Source: Actinophytocola xinjiangensis (GTDB taxonomy: Bacteria > Actinomycetota > Actinomycetes > Mycobacteriales > Pseudonocardiaceae). Taken from it: a stretch of 64,000 bases of DNA. Below the pieces are notes generated by a model. That model was given only the letters and a program-made list of their open reading frames with translations. It did no database searches and was not told the origin of the DNA. The translations under genes were made by a program, and so were the position numbers. Of this stretch, positions 1 to 10,147 are shown one piece after another. The stretch's first letter is position 1. Every line of letters starts with the position of its first letter. The DNA is taken from positions 1-64,000 of the forward strand of contig NZ_MSIF01000012.1 in the NCBI RefSeq assembly GCF_001921215.1, written 5' to 3'.

Positions 1-1
1 G

Positions 2-73
2 CCCGCCAGCCCGCCAGCCCGCCAGCCCGCCAGCCCGCCAGCCCGCCAGCCCGCCAGCCCGCCAGCCCGCCAG
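2..73. repeat. Nine perfect tandem copies of an 8-bp unit
   Basis: The unit CCCGCCAG is repeated nine times without a mismatch, and a tenth copy begins and decays at 74-80. Because 8 is not a multiple of three, the array would encode a shifting reading frame, so it is probably non-coding or it ends a gene outside the window. Such arrays change copy number easily by slippage. The 76-180 stretch that follows shows no convincing gene. Confidence 0.95.
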
Positions 74-180
74 CCCGTCGTCTGGCTGCGCGCATCGGTC
101 CCGATGGGCACCATCCATCCGCCGTTGACAGGTCCCGAGCCTGCTCCGCTGCTGTGGCGGGCGCTACCTGTCCGATCCGT

Positions 181-975
181 TCATACCTGTCCTCCCTCCC
201 CGTTGTCGCCGCAGTGTGTCGTTGCTGAATCCGTTGCCGGCCCGCCGCTTCGAGGGCTCGTGCGCGTTACCGGTGGGGACCCGGCGTCAGCTCCTTTCGG
301 CTCCTGATGATGTTCAGGAAGCCCTGTCAGGAACACGTTCAACCCGAACTCGTACCGTTCGATGAGCGAGGTCGATTCGAGCAGTGAGTCGAGACCGAGC
401 AAGTTGGGAAACGATGCCTTCCTCGATCTCATGTAGTGGCGAATCTGAGCTCCTTTCCTCTCGATCTCGTCACGAATCTCGATGGTGTGGGTGGCGCCGG
501 CTTCCATGGCGAACGCCGCCACCCACTGGCTGAGCAACTCGTACGACAGCGCTGCTTCGATCCGGGACAGACCGCCGCCGAGGAGGACGGCGATCACGCC
601 CTCCGCGAGCAACAGCGCGTTCGGTCCGGTCGGCCCGGTGGTCTCCATCGCCACTCTGGCGATGCCCGGGTAGGCCGTGAGTACCTCAAGCTGCTTGCGT
701 GCGATCTCCCTGATCTGTTCCTGCCATCGATCCGGCTCGGGCTCGGGGAGCGGAACGCGGCCGAGTAATCGGTCGAGCATCAGTTCCCGTAGCTCGTCCT
801 TGTTGCTCACATGTGCGTACAGGGACGCGGCGCCGGTACCGAGCGCCTGTGCCACACGCCGCATGCTGACCGCGTCGAGCCCTTCCTCGCTCAGCAGTGA
901 GAGCGCCGTGTCGACGATCAGGTCCTGGCTGAGTACACGGCGTACGGGCCGCTCCTCACCTCGGGGCCAGGTCAT
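181..975 (-). CDS. TetR-family transcriptional regulator
   Basis: A 264-residue one-component repressor candidate. Residues about 10-55 form the TetR N-terminal helix-turn-helix ([20 protein letters not shown]), and the rest is an all-helical ligand/dimer domain of the TetR_C type. The C-terminal 25 residues are Pro/Ser/Gly-rich and look disordered. Start: the AAGGAGG at 990-984 has ideal spacing to the ATG at 975 and is too close to the ATG at 981. It is divergent from hrcA, and the shared spacer carries four phased operator-like repeats that it probably binds. The ligand cannot be read from sequence. Confidence 0.85.
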   Translation of the reverse strand: MTWPRGEERPVRRVLSQDLIVDTALSLLSEEGLDAVSMRRVAQALGTGAASLYAHVSNKDELRELMLDRLLGRVPLPEPEPDRWQEQIREIARKQLEVLTAYPGIARVAMETTGPTGPNALLLAEGVIAVLLGGGLSRIEAALSYELLSQWVAAFAMEAGATHTIEIRDEIERKGAQIRHYMRSRKASFPNLLGLDSLLESTSLIERYEFGLNVFLTGLPEHHQEPKGADAGSPPVTRTSPRSGGPATDSATTHCGDNGEGGQV

Positions 976-1003
976 GGTCATCACCTCCTTCTCAACCTTT
1001 CTG

Positions 1004-1070
1004 CGAACACCGTACTTGACACGAACGGTGTTCGCAAGTAGAACGGTATTCGACAGACGAACGGCGTTCG
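1004..1070. promoter_or_regulatory. Four-copy operator array between tetR and hrcA
   Basis: Pseudo-palindromes CGAACGGTGTTCG (1022-1034), AGAACGGTATTCG (1040-1052) and CGAACGGCGTTCG (1058-1070) are centred at 1028, 1046 and 1064, an exact 18-bp period. A weaker copy CGAACACCGTACT (1004-1016) sits in the same register at 1010. A TTGACA at 1016-1021 followed 17 bp later by TAGAAC (1039-1044) could be a promoter reading toward hrcA, placed inside the array. The simplest reading is cooperative TetR binding that controls tetR itself and possibly hrcA. Confidence 0.7.
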
Positions 1071-1192
1071 TCGACACGCAGCTTGACAACTCAACAGTGA
1101 GGTCCGGTCCTGGTGGACATCCGTTCGGCACCGGTTCGACCGAGGGCCGTTCGCAACTCCGTAAACTTGTGGTGAGGACGGGAGGTGACAGA

Positions 1193-2218
1193 TTGGCGAG
1201 CACGGACGAGCGGCGCTTCGCCGTGCTGCGTGCGATAGTTGCGGACTACGTTTCCAACCAGGAGCCGGTGGCGTCGAAGGCGATCGTCGATCGGCACAAC
1301 CTGGGGGTCTCGAGCGCGACCGTGCGTAACGACATGGCCTCTCTCGAGGAGGACGGTTACATCGCGCAGCCGCACACGAGTGCGGGGCGCATTCCCACGG
1401 ACAAGGGTTACCGGCTGTTCGTCGACCGGTTGTCCGAGGTCAAGCCGCTCTCCGGCGCGGAACGACGAGCGATCCGTTCGTTCCTCGACGGTGCGATCGA
1501 CCTCGACGACGTCCTGCGGCGGAGTGTGCGCATGCTCGCGCAGCTCACGCGGCAGGTGGCGATCATCCAGTACCCCACGTTGACCCACTCGCTGGTCCGT
1601 CACATCGAACTCGTCCAGCTCACTCCCGCCCGCGTGATGCTGGTGCTGATCACGGACAACGGTCGGGTCGACCAGCGGATGATCGACCTCGGCGACGTCG
1701 TCACCGACGACTCCGTCGGGAGACTGCGCGCGATGCTGAACTCGGCCCTGGTGGACCACCGGGTCACCGAGGCGGCGGCCAAGGTCGCCGATCTGATCGA
1801 GGAGGCGCCGTCGGAACTGCGTGACGCGATGACCCGCGTCGCGACTGTGCTGGTGGAGTCGCTGGTCGAGCATCCGGAGGAGCGACTGGTGCTCGGCGGA
1901 ACGGCCAACCTGACCCGCAACGCGGCCGACTTCCCCGGCTCGTTGCGGCAGGTCCTCGAGGCGCTCGAGGAGCAGGTCGTCGTCCTCAAGCTGTTCGCGG
2001 CGGCCGGTTCGCCCGGCATGGTCACGGTGCGGATCGGGGAGGAGAACGAGGCGATGGAGATGCGGAGCACCTCCGTCGTGTCCATCGGCTACGGCCCGCA
2101 CGAGACGCTGCTGGGTGGGATGGGTGTGGTCGGCCCAACGCGGATGGACTATCCGGGCACTATCGCGGCGGTGCGGGCCGTTGCCAACTATGTGGGAGAC
2201 ATCCTGGCCGGGCGTTGA
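1193..2218 (+). CDS. hrcA: Heat-inducible transcriptional repressor HrcA
   Basis: HrcA represses groE/dnaK-type chaperone operons by binding CIRCE elements. The 341-residue product has the expected length. Residues about 1-85 form the winged helix with the hallmark [20 protein letters not shown], followed by the GAF-like effector and dimerisation regions. Start: TTG at 1193 sits 7 bases after GGAGG (1181-1185), giving an N-terminus like mycobacterial HrcA; a GTG at 1172 is an alternative. It is followed after 78 bp by dnaJ, the usual actinobacterial pairing. No CIRCE was found in this window, so its targets lie elsewhere. Confidence 0.95.
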   Translation: MASTDERRFAVLRAIVADYVSNQEPVASKAIVDRHNLGVSSATVRNDMASLEEDGYIAQPHTSAGRIPTDKGYRLFVDRLSEVKPLSGAERRAIRSFLDGAIDLDDVLRRSVRMLAQLTRQVAIIQYPTLTHSLVRHIELVQLTPARVMLVLITDNGRVDQRMIDLGDVVTDDSVGRLRAMLNSALVDHRVTEAAAKVADLIEEAPSELRDAMTRVATVLVESLVEHPEERLVLGGTANLTRNAADFPGSLRQVLEALEEQVVVLKLFAAAGSPGMVTVRIGEENEAMEMRSTSVVSIGYGPHETLLGGMGVVGPTRMDYPGTIAAVRAVANYVGDILAGR

Positions 2219-2296
2219 CGCCCGACCGGAAACGAACGCAGGGATTCATGCGAACCCCAGGTGCGGGGCGCACCTGGGCTGAAGGACGGGACAACG

Positions 2297-3442
2297 GTGG
2301 CGAGGGACTACTACGGCACTCTCGGGGTGCGGCAGGACGCGACATCCGAGGAGATCAAGCGTGCCTATCGCAAGCTTGCGCGCGAGCTGCATCCGGACGT
2401 CAACCCGGACGAGGCGGCGCAGGAGAAGTTCCGCGAGGTGACAGCGGCCTACGAGGTCCTCTCCGATCCACAGAAGCGCAAGATCGTCGACATGGGCGGC
2501 GATCCGCTGGGCAACGGTGGTGGTGGGGGCCGTGATCCGTTCGCCGGGTTCGGCCTCGGCGACATCATGGACGCGTTCTTCGGCGGAGGAGGGGCCGGCG
2601 GGGGACGCGGGCCGCGAAGCCGTGTCCAGCCCGGCTCGGACGCGCTGATCAGGATCGAGCTGACGCTGGAGGAGTGCAACACCGGGGTCAGCCGGGAGCT
2701 GACGGTCGACACCGCGGTGCTGTGCGACGTCTGCCGTGGCTCGGGCTGCGCCGAGGGCACCTCGCCGCAGGTCTGTGACACCTGTGCCGGCCGGGGCGAG
2801 ATCCAGTCGGTTCAGCGGTCCTTCCTCGGCCAGGTCGTCACCGCGCGTGCCTGTCCGGTGTGTCGGGGGATCGGCGAGGTCATTCCCGATCCGTGCCGGC
2901 AGTGTGGCGGTGACGGTCGGGTCCGGGCCCGGCGCACGATCACCGCGAAGGTGCCGCCCGGGGTGGCCGACGGCATGCGGGTCCGGCTGTCCGGTCAGGG
3001 TGAGGTCGGCCCTGGTGGCGGGCCGGCCGGTGACCTGTACGTCGAGGTCGTGGAGCGGCCGCATCCCACCTTCGAGCGCAACGGTGCCGACCTGCACTGC
3101 ACCATCCGCATACCCATGACCACCGCCGCCCTCGGTTCGGTGCTGCCGATGGACACCCTCGACGGCACGGTCGACCTGGAGCTGGAGGCCGGCACCCAGC
3201 CGAACACGGAGCTGGTGCTGACCGGTCAGGGCCTGCCCAGGTTGCGGTCGTCGGGACGGGTCGACGGCCGGGGTGACCTGCACGTACATGTCGAGGTCGA
3301 CATTCCGGGCAAGCTCGACGCCAAACAGACCGAACTGCTCAGGGAACTCGCCAACCTGCGCGGCGAGGAGGAGCACGTGGTCGCGTCCACCAACGGTCGG
3401 GCCGGGGGGATCTTCTCGCGGCTGCGCGCACGGCACCGTTGA
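2297..3442 (+). CDS. dnaJ: Molecular chaperone DnaJ
   Basis: Hsp40 co-chaperone that delivers clients to DnaK and stimulates its ATPase. The 381-residue protein has a J domain at about 3-65 with the HPD tripeptide, then a Gly/Phe-rich linker. A zinc region at about 140-205 carries four CxxCxGxG-type motifs ([32 protein letters not shown]), followed by two beta-sandwich C-terminal domains. The GTG at 2297 is chosen because it starts the canonical (M)ARDYYG. It lies between hrcA and rsmE, so this is the hrcA-linked DnaJ2 copy and not the one in a dnaK-grpE operon. Confidence 0.95.
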   Translation: MARDYYGTLGVRQDATSEEIKRAYRKLARELHPDVNPDEAAQEKFREVTAAYEVLSDPQKRKIVDMGGDPLGNGGGGGRDPFAGFGLGDIMDAFFGGGGAGGGRGPRSRVQPGSDALIRIELTLEECNTGVSRELTVDTAVLCDVCRGSGCAEGTSPQVCDTCAGRGEIQSVQRSFLGQVVTARACPVCRGIGEVIPDPCRQCGGDGRVRARRTITAKVPPGVADGMRVRLSGQGEVGPGGGPAGDLYVEVVERPHPTFERNGADLHCTIRIPMTTAALGSVLPMDTLDGTVDLELEAGTQPNTELVLTGQGLPRLRSSGRVDGRGDLHVHVEVDIPGKLDAKQTELLRELANLRGEEEHVVASTNGRAGGIFSRLRARHR

Positions 3443-4176
3443 CCGCCCCGGTTTTCCTCGTTCCCGAGTTGCCCGCCGGGTCGTCCTACCTGCTCGACGG
3501 GTCGGAGGGGCGGCACGCGGCGGCCGTGCGCCGGCTCGGGCCAGGTGAACCGCTGGTGATCGCCGACGGGAAGGGCGGTGCGGCGGCGTGCGTGGTCGAG
3601 TCGGTCGAGGGAAAGACAGCGCTGTCACTGACAGTGTCCAGGCGTTGGCAGGATCCGGCACCCGCGCCGCGCGTGGTGCTGGTCCAGGCGCTGGTGAAGG
3701 GCGATCGCGGCGAACTCGCGGTGGAGCTGGCCACCGAGTGCGGAGTCGACGCGATCGTGCCGTGGCAGGCGTCGCGCAGCGTGGCGAAGTGGGACGACGG
3801 TCCTCGTGGTGAGAAGGCGTTGGCGCGGTGGCGAAGCACGGTGCGTGAGGCCGCCAAACAGTCACGCCGTACCTGGGTTCCGGAGGTCACCGCTGCGGTG
3901 AACACGACCGCGTTGGCCTCGCTGGTCTCCGAGGCGGCGGGTGCGGTGGTGCTCGACTCCAGGGCCACGACAGGACTCATCGACCTCCCGTTGCCCGACG
4001 ACGGCGACCTGATCATCGTCGTTGGGCCGGAGGGAGGTATTTCCGATGGCGAGTCCGACGCTCTGGCGGCGGCAGGAGCGCAGGTAGCGAGGCTGGGGCC
4101 GACAGTGCTGCGCACGTCGACCGCTGGAGCCGCCGCTATAGCTGTGCTAGGAGTACTCACTCGACGCTGGCGCTGA
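3439..4176 (+). CDS. rsmE: 16S rRNA (uracil1498-N3)-methyltransferase RsmE
   Basis: Methylates N3 of U1498 in 16S rRNA using S-adenosylmethionine. The 245-residue protein has an N-terminal PUA-like domain (about 1-70) and a SPOUT trefoil-knot domain with the cofactor-loop signature [12 protein letters not shown] near residue 195 and a conserved LRTSTA motif near the end. The TTG start overlaps the dnaJ stop (TTGA), so translation is coupled to dnaJ. This is the last gene of the hrcA-dnaJ-rsmE block and is followed by two strong hairpins. Confidence 0.93.
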   Translation: MTAPVFLVPELPAGSSYLLDGSEGRHAAAVRRLGPGEPLVIADGKGGAAACVVESVEGKTALSLTVSRRWQDPAPAPRVVLVQALVKGDRGELAVELATECGVDAIVPWQASRSVAKWDDGPRGEKALARWRSTVREAAKQSRRTWVPEVTAAVNTTALASLVSEAAGAVVLDSRATTGLIDLPLPDDGDLIIVVGPEGGISDGESDALAAAGAQVARLGPTVLRTSTAGAAAIAVLGVLTRRWR

Positions 4177-4249
4177 GCGTGCACGACGGTCTACGCTTTG
4201 CAGTGCAAGGCATGGGGGTTTTGATTTCCTCTTGCTGAGCGTGCGACTA

Positions 4250-4325
4250 CCGCCGGACACCTCCCCCCTCGGTCCGGCGGCGCCGCGTTGCGGTGGAGCG
4301 ACCCCCAGGCTTCACCGCAACGCGG
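4250..4325 (+). terminator. Tandem hairpins after rsmE
   Basis: Two perfect stem-loops lie back to back. The first pairs CCGCCGGAC (4250-4258) with GTCCGGCGG (4272-4280). The second pairs CCGCGTTGCGGTG (4283-4295) with CACCGCAACGCGG (4313-4325), a 13-bp stem. There is no U-tract, as is common for actinobacterial terminators. The pair probably ends transcription of hrcA-dnaJ-rsmE before the next promoter. Confidence 0.7.
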
Positions 4326-4404
4326 CATCCTTCCCCTCAGGAAACACCGACCGTCACTCGGTTTCATTGCACGACTGACGGCTGTGGCCACTACCTTTGC
4401 CTTC

Positions 4405-5367
4405 GTGGCGGGTAAGTCGACTCCCTATGAGGAGCTTGAGGTCGGTGACCGTGTCGTGCGGATCAGTAACCCGGACCGGGTCTACTTCTCCGCGCGGGGT
4501 GAGACGAAACTCGATCTCGCGCGCTATTACCTGTCCGTCGGCGACGGCATCGTGCGTGCGCTTCGTGAACGACCGTGCATGATGCATCGTTTTCCCGACG
4601 GCGTCGACGGGGAGAAGGTGCACCAGAAGCGGTTGCCGCGAGGGGCACCGCCGTGGGTCGAGACGGTGCGCGTCGACTTTCCCCGGTACGGGCGGCACGC
4701 CTACGAGTTGTGCGTGACCGAGTTGGCGAGCGTCGTGTGGGCCACCCAAATGTCCTGTGTGGAGTTTCATCCCTGGAACTCGCGTCGCGCGGACACCGAG
4801 AAACCCGACGAGTGGCGCATCGACCTCGACCCGATGCCCGACTGTTCCTTCGACCGGGTTCGCCAGGTGGCGGTGGTCGTCAAGGACGTACTTGACGACA
4901 TCGGCGCCGTCGGGTGGCCGAAGACCTCGGGCGGGAAAGGTCTTCACGTCTACGTCCGGATCGAACCGAGGTGGGGGTTCGGGGATGTGCGCCGGGCGGC
5001 CCACGCGTTCGCCAAGGAGGTCGAGCGGCGGGCTGACGACCTGGTCGACCTGACCTGGTGGCGCAAGGACCGGGATCCCAGCACCGTCTTCGTCGACTAC
5101 AACCAGAACACGCGCGATCACACGATCCGGAGTGCCTACTCGGTGATCGGTGTACCGGAGGCCCGGGTGTCGACCCCGATCAGGTGGGACGAACTGGCCG
5201 ATGTCGATCCCCGTGAGTTCACCATCGCCACCGTGCCCGACCGGTACGCCACGCTCGGTGACCTGCACGAAGGCATCGACGAGGCCGTCTACTCACTCGA
5301 GCGGCTCCTCGAGTGGGCGGACCGGGACGATCTCCCGGCGGCCGACGAGGGGGAGCCGACCGATTAG
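4405..5367 (+). CDS. Stand-alone LigD-type polymerase domain (archaeo-eukaryotic primase family)
   Basis: A 320-residue protein corresponding to only the polymerase/primase module of LigD, with no ligase or phosphoesterase domain. The metal-binding DxD lies in EWRIDLDP near residue 140, followed by TSGGKGLHVYV (the conserved SGGxGxH) and a late VDYNQN segment, all typical of PolDom proteins. Mycobacteria encode similar free PolD enzymes that add or fill in nucleotides at gaps and ends. No Ku gene is nearby. Start: GTG at 4405 has no ribosome site, but TACCTT (4392-4397) lies 7 bases upstream with TTGCAC at 4367-4372, so a leaderless transcript is likely. Confidence 0.88.
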   Translation: MAGKSTPYEELEVGDRVVRISNPDRVYFSARGETKLDLARYYLSVGDGIVRALRERPCMMHRFPDGVDGEKVHQKRLPRGAPPWVETVRVDFPRYGRHAYELCVTELASVVWATQMSCVEFHPWNSRRADTEKPDEWRIDLDPMPDCSFDRVRQVAVVVKDVLDDIGAVGWPKTSGGKGLHVYVRIEPRWGFGDVRRAAHAFAKEVERRADDLVDLTWWRKDRDPSTVFVDYNQNTRDHTIRSAYSVIGVPEARVSTPIRWDELADVDPREFTIATVPDRYATLGDLHEGIDEAVYSLERLLEWADRDDLPAADEGEPTD

Positions 5368-5377
5368 CCTGCACGGC

Positions 5378-5731
5378 ATGTCGGACTGCCTGTTCTGCAA
5401 GATCGTCGCGGGAGACATCCCCGCCACCACGGTGCACGAGACCGGGACGACCCTGGCCTTCCGGGACATCAACCCGCAGGCCAAGGTGCATGTCCTGGTC
5501 GTACCGAAGGCGCACCACGAGGACGCCGCCGCTCTCGGGGTGGCCGACCCCCAGCTGCTCGCCGACGTCGTCGCCACCGCGGCGAAGGTGGCCAGGCTGG
5601 AAGGCATGGACGAGGCCGGGTACCGCCTCGTCTTCAACACCGGTGAACACGCCGGTCGTACCGTGTTCCACGCCCACCTGCACGTCCTCGGCGGTGAACA
5701 GCTGGGCCTGTTCGGCCGCCCGGCGGGCTGA
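5378..5731 (+). CDS. HIT-family histidine triad nucleotide-binding protein
   Basis: A 117-residue HINT/HIT hydrolase, a family that splits nucleoside phosphoramidates and AMP-lysine-like bonds. It begins with the zinc-ligand-like SDCLFCK and ends with the histidine triad HAHLHV followed by GG, where the middle histidine is the nucleophile. Length and layout match bacterial HinT. It starts 10 bases after the polymerase gene, so the two probably share a transcript. The physiological substrate is not evident. Confidence 0.93.
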   Translation: MSDCLFCKIVAGDIPATTVHETGTTLAFRDINPQAKVHVLVVPKAHHEDAAALGVADPQLLADVVATAAKVARLEGMDEAGYRLVFNTGEHAGRTVFHAHLHVLGGEQLGLFGRPAG

Positions 5732-5836
5732 CGAGCAACAACGTCGATGCGGGATGCGGGTCCCTGCGACTAGCATTGCTGACAACACACACCGACGAGT
5801 TGGCGCAGCGCGCGCAGAAGGCAGGACCGAGAGCAC

Positions 5837-6928
<1,092 letters not shown>

Positions 6929-7007
6929 GACTCGTGAGTGAGCCTGCGAACACAACACCGTCACCCGGCGACCGTGTACGACACCACCGAGCCGGCGAGG
7001 ACCTGTC

Positions 7008-7574
7008 GTGAGCATCGAGATCGCCAACGAGTCGGGGGTGGCGGTCGACGAGCCGTCCATCGTCGCGGCAGCGCGGTTCGCGCTCGACCGGATGCGGGTC
7101 AGCCGGCTCGCGGAACTGTCGGTGATGCTCGTCGGCCTCGACGTGATGGCCGACCTGCACGAGCGCTACCTCGACCTGCCGGGGCCGACCGACGTCATGG
7201 CCTTCCCCATGGACGAACTCGACTCCGCCCGTCGGCCGGACGCGCCCGACCCGGGGCCGACCCTGCTCGGCGACCTGGTCCTGTGCCCCGCCTTCGCCCG
7301 CGACCAGGCGCACAAGGCCGGCCACAGCCTGATGGACGAGCTGCACCTGCTCACCGTCCACGGCGTCCTGCACCTGCTCGGCTACGACCACGCCGAGCCG
7401 GCCGAGGAACGCGAGATGTTCACGCTGCAGAAGCGGATCCTGGCCGACTTCAAGACCGAACGGGCCGCCGCCCAGCGGCGCGCGGCTCAGCGGCGTGAGG
7501 ACGACAAACTGCTCGGCGCTGTCGGGCTGACAGCACCGGAGCCACCCAAACAGCCGGACGAACCGGCCCAGTAA
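7008..7574 (+). CDS. ybeY: Endoribonuclease YbeY (rRNA maturation)
   Basis: Zinc metalloprotein required for 16S rRNA 3'-end maturation and ribosome quality control. The metal site [11 protein letters not shown] (HxxxHxxGxDH) is near residues 117-127, and DVMAFPMDE is the family's second conserved segment. At 188 residues it is longer than the usual 150-180 because of an Arg/Lys/Glu-rich C-terminal tail after the core. It follows phoH by 79 bp and is followed by the corC-like gene after 14 bp. Confidence 0.94.
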   Translation: MSIEIANESGVAVDEPSIVAAARFALDRMRVSRLAELSVMLVGLDVMADLHERYLDLPGPTDVMAFPMDELDSARRPDAPDPGPTLLGDLVLCPAFARDQAHKAGHSLMDELHLLTVHGVLHLLGYDHAEPAEEREMFTLQKRILADFKTERAAAQRRAAQRREDDKLLGAVGLTAPEPPKQPDEPAQ

Positions 7575-7588
7575 CCGCGGGGGAATCG

Positions 7589-8902
7589 GTGTCAGACACG
7601 GCCGGCCTACTGGTGATCGCAGTACTGCTCGTGGTGGCCGCTGGCATGTTCGCGTGTGCGGACGCCGCGCTGTCCGCGGTCTCCAGAGCCAGGGTCGAGG
7701 GTCTGGTGCGCAGCGGGCGGGCCGGCGCCAAGCAGCTGATCGCGGTGGTGTCCGACCGGCCCCGGCACATCAACCTGCTGCTCCTGCTGCGCCTGAGCTG
7801 CGAACTCGCGGCGACCGTCCTGGTCACCGTGGCCTGCATGCAGCTGATCGAACGTGGCTGGCTGTCCGGCCTGGTGGCGGCGGTCGGGATGCTCGTGGTG
7901 TCCTACGTGCTGGTCGGTGTCGGGCCCAGGACACTCGGCCGGCAGCACCCCTACGCGGTGGGGCTGATCGCGGCCGGTCCGGTGCGTGCCCTGGGATCGG
8001 TGCTGGGGCCGCTGTCCCGGTTCCTGATCGTCGTCGGTAACGCGATCACGCCCGGCCGCGGCTTCCGCGAGGGACCGTTCTCCTCCGAGGTCGAACTGCG
8101 TGAACTGGTCGACATGGCCCAGGAGAGCGGGGTCGTCGACGAGGGCGAGCGGGAGATGATCCACTCCGTCTTCGAACTACGCGGCACGATCGCCCGTGAG
8201 GTCATGGTGCCGCGCACCGAGATGGTGTGGATCGAGCAGGCCAAGTCGGTCCGGCAGGCGCTCGCGCTCTCGCTGCGCACCGGATACACCCGGCTGCCGG
8301 TGATCGGCGAGTCGGTCGACGAAATCGTCGGTGTGGTCAACCTGAAAGACCTGGTCAAGGCGGCGATGGAAGCGCCGGACTCCCGGCGTACGGTCGGCGA
8401 CCTCATGGGCGAGGCCACGTTCGTCCCGGACACCAAACGGCTCGACGACCTGCTGCGCGAGATGCAGCTGTCCCGCAACCACATGGCGATCGCGGTCGAC
8501 GAGTACGGCGGAACGGCCGGGCTGCTGACGATCGAGGACATCCTCGAGGAGATCGTCGGCGAGATCACCGACGAGTCCGACACCGAGGACCGGCCGCCGA
8601 TCGACCATCTCGAAGACGGATCGGTCCGGGTCAGCTCGCGGTTGCCGGTCGAGGACCTCGGCGAACTGTTCGGCATCGAACTCGGTGACCACGACGTGGA
8701 AACCGTCGGCGGTCTGCTCGCCCAGCGCCTCGGCCGGGTGCCGCTGCCCGGCACGGAGGCCGAGATCTCCGGTTTACGCATGCGGGCCGAAGGCGGCAAG
8801 GACAGCCGCGGCCGGATGCGGATCACCTCGGTCGTCGTGCGGTGTCTGCCCACCGACGAACCGGCGCGGAACGACGACGAGAGGAGCGCGGAGCGTGCCT
8901 GA
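7589..8902 (+). CDS. CNNM/HlyC-CorC family membrane protein with CBS pair
   Basis: A 437-residue integral membrane protein. Residues about 1-185 are the DUF21/CNNM transmembrane domain with at least three hydrophobic helices, about 205-330 are two CBS domains, and about 345-425 are the CorC_HlyC domain. The family is implicated in magnesium/cobalt efflux or its regulation; older names call it hemolysin. It sits between ybeY and era exactly as Rv2366c does in mycobacteria. Its end overlaps the next start by 8 bases. Confidence 0.9.
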   Translation: MSDTAGLLVIAVLLVVAAGMFACADAALSAVSRARVEGLVRSGRAGAKQLIAVVSDRPRHINLLLLLRLSCELAATVLVTVACMQLIERGWLSGLVAAVGMLVVSYVLVGVGPRTLGRQHPYAVGLIAAGPVRALGSVLGPLSRFLIVVGNAITPGRGFREGPFSSEVELRELVDMAQESGVVDEGEREMIHSVFELRGTIAREVMVPRTEMVWIEQAKSVRQALALSLRTGYTRLPVIGESVDEIVGVVNLKDLVKAAMEAPDSRRTVGDLMGEATFVPDTKRLDDLLREMQLSRNHMAIAVDEYGGTAGLLTIEDILEEIVGEITDESDTEDRPPIDHLEDGSVRVSSRLPVEDLGELFGIELGDHDVETVGGLLAQRLGRVPLPGTEAEISGLRMRAEGGKDSRGRMRITSVVVRCLPTDEPARNDDERSAERA

Positions 8903-9218
8903 GCTCGACCCCGAGGACGCCAAGCTGATCACCCTGGCCCGGTCGGCGCGGGCGCGGACCGGCGCCTCGGAAGGCGCGGCCGTGCGCGACCTGGACGGCC
9001 GAACCTACGTTGCCGCAACGGTTTCGCTTCCGTCACTGTCGTTGACCGCGCTCCAGGCCGCCGTCGCCGCGGCGGTCTCGTCGGGGGTCGACGGGCTCGA
9101 GGCGGCGGTCGTGGTCACCGCCGAGCCGGCACTCGACCCGGCCTCGGTCGCCGCGGTCGCCGACCTCAGCGCCGACGCCCCGGTGCTGCACGCGGACCCG
9201 TCGGGCGCGGTGCGCTGA
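8895..9218 (+). CDS. Small conserved protein, Rv2365c-like (cytidine-deaminase-like fold)
   Basis: A 107-residue soluble protein without the zinc-binding HAE and PCxxC motifs of true cytidine deaminases, although related actinobacterial proteins are often labelled that way. Its Ala/Val/Asp-rich sequence (GASEGAAVRDLDGRTYVAAT) resembles the first half of a deaminase fold. The GTG start at 8895 has GAGGAG at 8880-8885 and overlaps the upstream stop, so the gene is translationally coupled. Its place between corC and era is conserved in actinobacteria, which suggests a role beside ribosome maturation; the function is unknown. Confidence 0.8.
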   Translation: MPELDPEDAKLITLARSARARTGASEGAAVRDLDGRTYVAATVSLPSLSLTALQAAVAAAVSSGVDGLEAAVVVTAEPALDPASVAAVADLSADAPVLHADPSGAVR

Positions 9219-9238
9219 ACACGGGCGACAATGTCCCG

Positions 9239-10147
9239 ATGACCACACCGGACGTTCCCCACCGCTCTGGCTTCGCCTGCTTCGTCGGGCGCCCCAACAC
9301 TGGGAAGTCCACCCTCACCAACGCGTTGGTCGGCTCCAAGGTCGCCATCACCTCCAGCAAGCCACAGACCACGCGGCACGCCATCCGTGGCATCGTCGCC
9401 CGCGAGGACGCCCAGCTGATCCTCGTCGACACACCCGGCCTGCACCGGCCGCGCACCCTGCTCGGCCAACGGCTCAACGACGTCGTGCGGTCGACGTGGT
9501 CCGAAGTGGACGTCATCGGTTTCTGTGTGCCGGCCAACGAGAAGATCGGGCCGGGGGACCGGTTCATCGCCACCGAACTGGTCAAGCTCTCCCGGCACAC
9601 GCCCGTCGTCGGAGTGGTCACCAAGACCGATCTCGCCACCCGCCAGCAGGTCGCCGACCAGCTCGTCGCCCTGCAGGACGTCATGGAGTTCGCCGACCTG
9701 ATCCCGGTGTCCGCGGTGGACAACTTCCAGGTCGACGCGTTGGCCGACGTCCTGGTCGCCCGCCTGCCGGAAGGCCCGCAGCTCTACCCGGACGGCGAAC
9801 TCACCGACGAACCGGAGGCCACGCTCATCGCCGAGCTGATCCGCGAGGCCGCCCTCGAAGGCGTGCGGGACGAACTGCCGCACTCCATCGCGGTGACCGT
9901 CGAGGAGATCGTGCCCCGCGCCGACCGGGACGACCTGCTCGACATCTACGCCAACCTCTACGTCGAGCGGGACAGCCAGAAAGGCATCGTGCTCGGGCAC
10001 AAGGGTGAACGGCTGCGTGAGGTCGGCGCCACCGCCCGACGCCAGATCGCCGCGCTGCTGGGCAGCAAGATCTACCTGCACCTGCACGTCAAGGTCGCCA
10101 AGGACTGGCAGCGCGACCCGAAACAGTTGCGCCGACTGGGGTTCTGA
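9239..10147 (+). CDS. era: GTPase Era
   Basis: Essential Ras-like GTPase that binds the 3' end of 16S rRNA and assists 30S assembly. The 302-residue protein has G1 GRPNTGKST (about 16-24), a switch with TTRHAIRG, G3 DTPGLH, G4 TKTD, and a C-terminal KH domain with the GHKGERLREVG loop. Length is typical. It starts with ATG 20 bp after the small upstream gene and its stop is immediately followed by a GTG start, so it is part of the long co-directional run. Confidence 0.96.
   Translation: MTTPDVPHRSGFACFVGRPNTGKSTLTNALVGSKVAITSSKPQTTRHAIRGIVAREDAQLILVDTPGLHRPRTLLGQRLNDVVRSTWSEVDVIGFCVPANEKIGPGDRFIATELVKLSRHTPVVGVVTKTDLATRQQVADQLVALQDVMEFADLIPVSAVDNFQVDALADVLVARLPEGPQLYPDGELTDEPEATLIAELIREAALEGVRDELPHSIAVTVEEIVPRADRDDLLDIYANLYVERDSQKGIVLGHKGERLREVGATARRQIAALLGSKIYLHLHVKVAKDWQRDPKQLRRLGF

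Noticed and set aside
2-73. CRISPR-like array
   Set aside because: The units are 8 bp and directly adjacent, with no spacers and no cas genes.
976-1192. CIRCE element controlling hrcA
   Set aside because: No TTAGCACTC-N9-GAGTGCTAA-like sequence occurs here; the dyads present have a different sequence.
8895-9218. Active cytidine deaminase
   Set aside because: The zinc motifs HAE and PCxxC are absent and the protein is only 107 residues.
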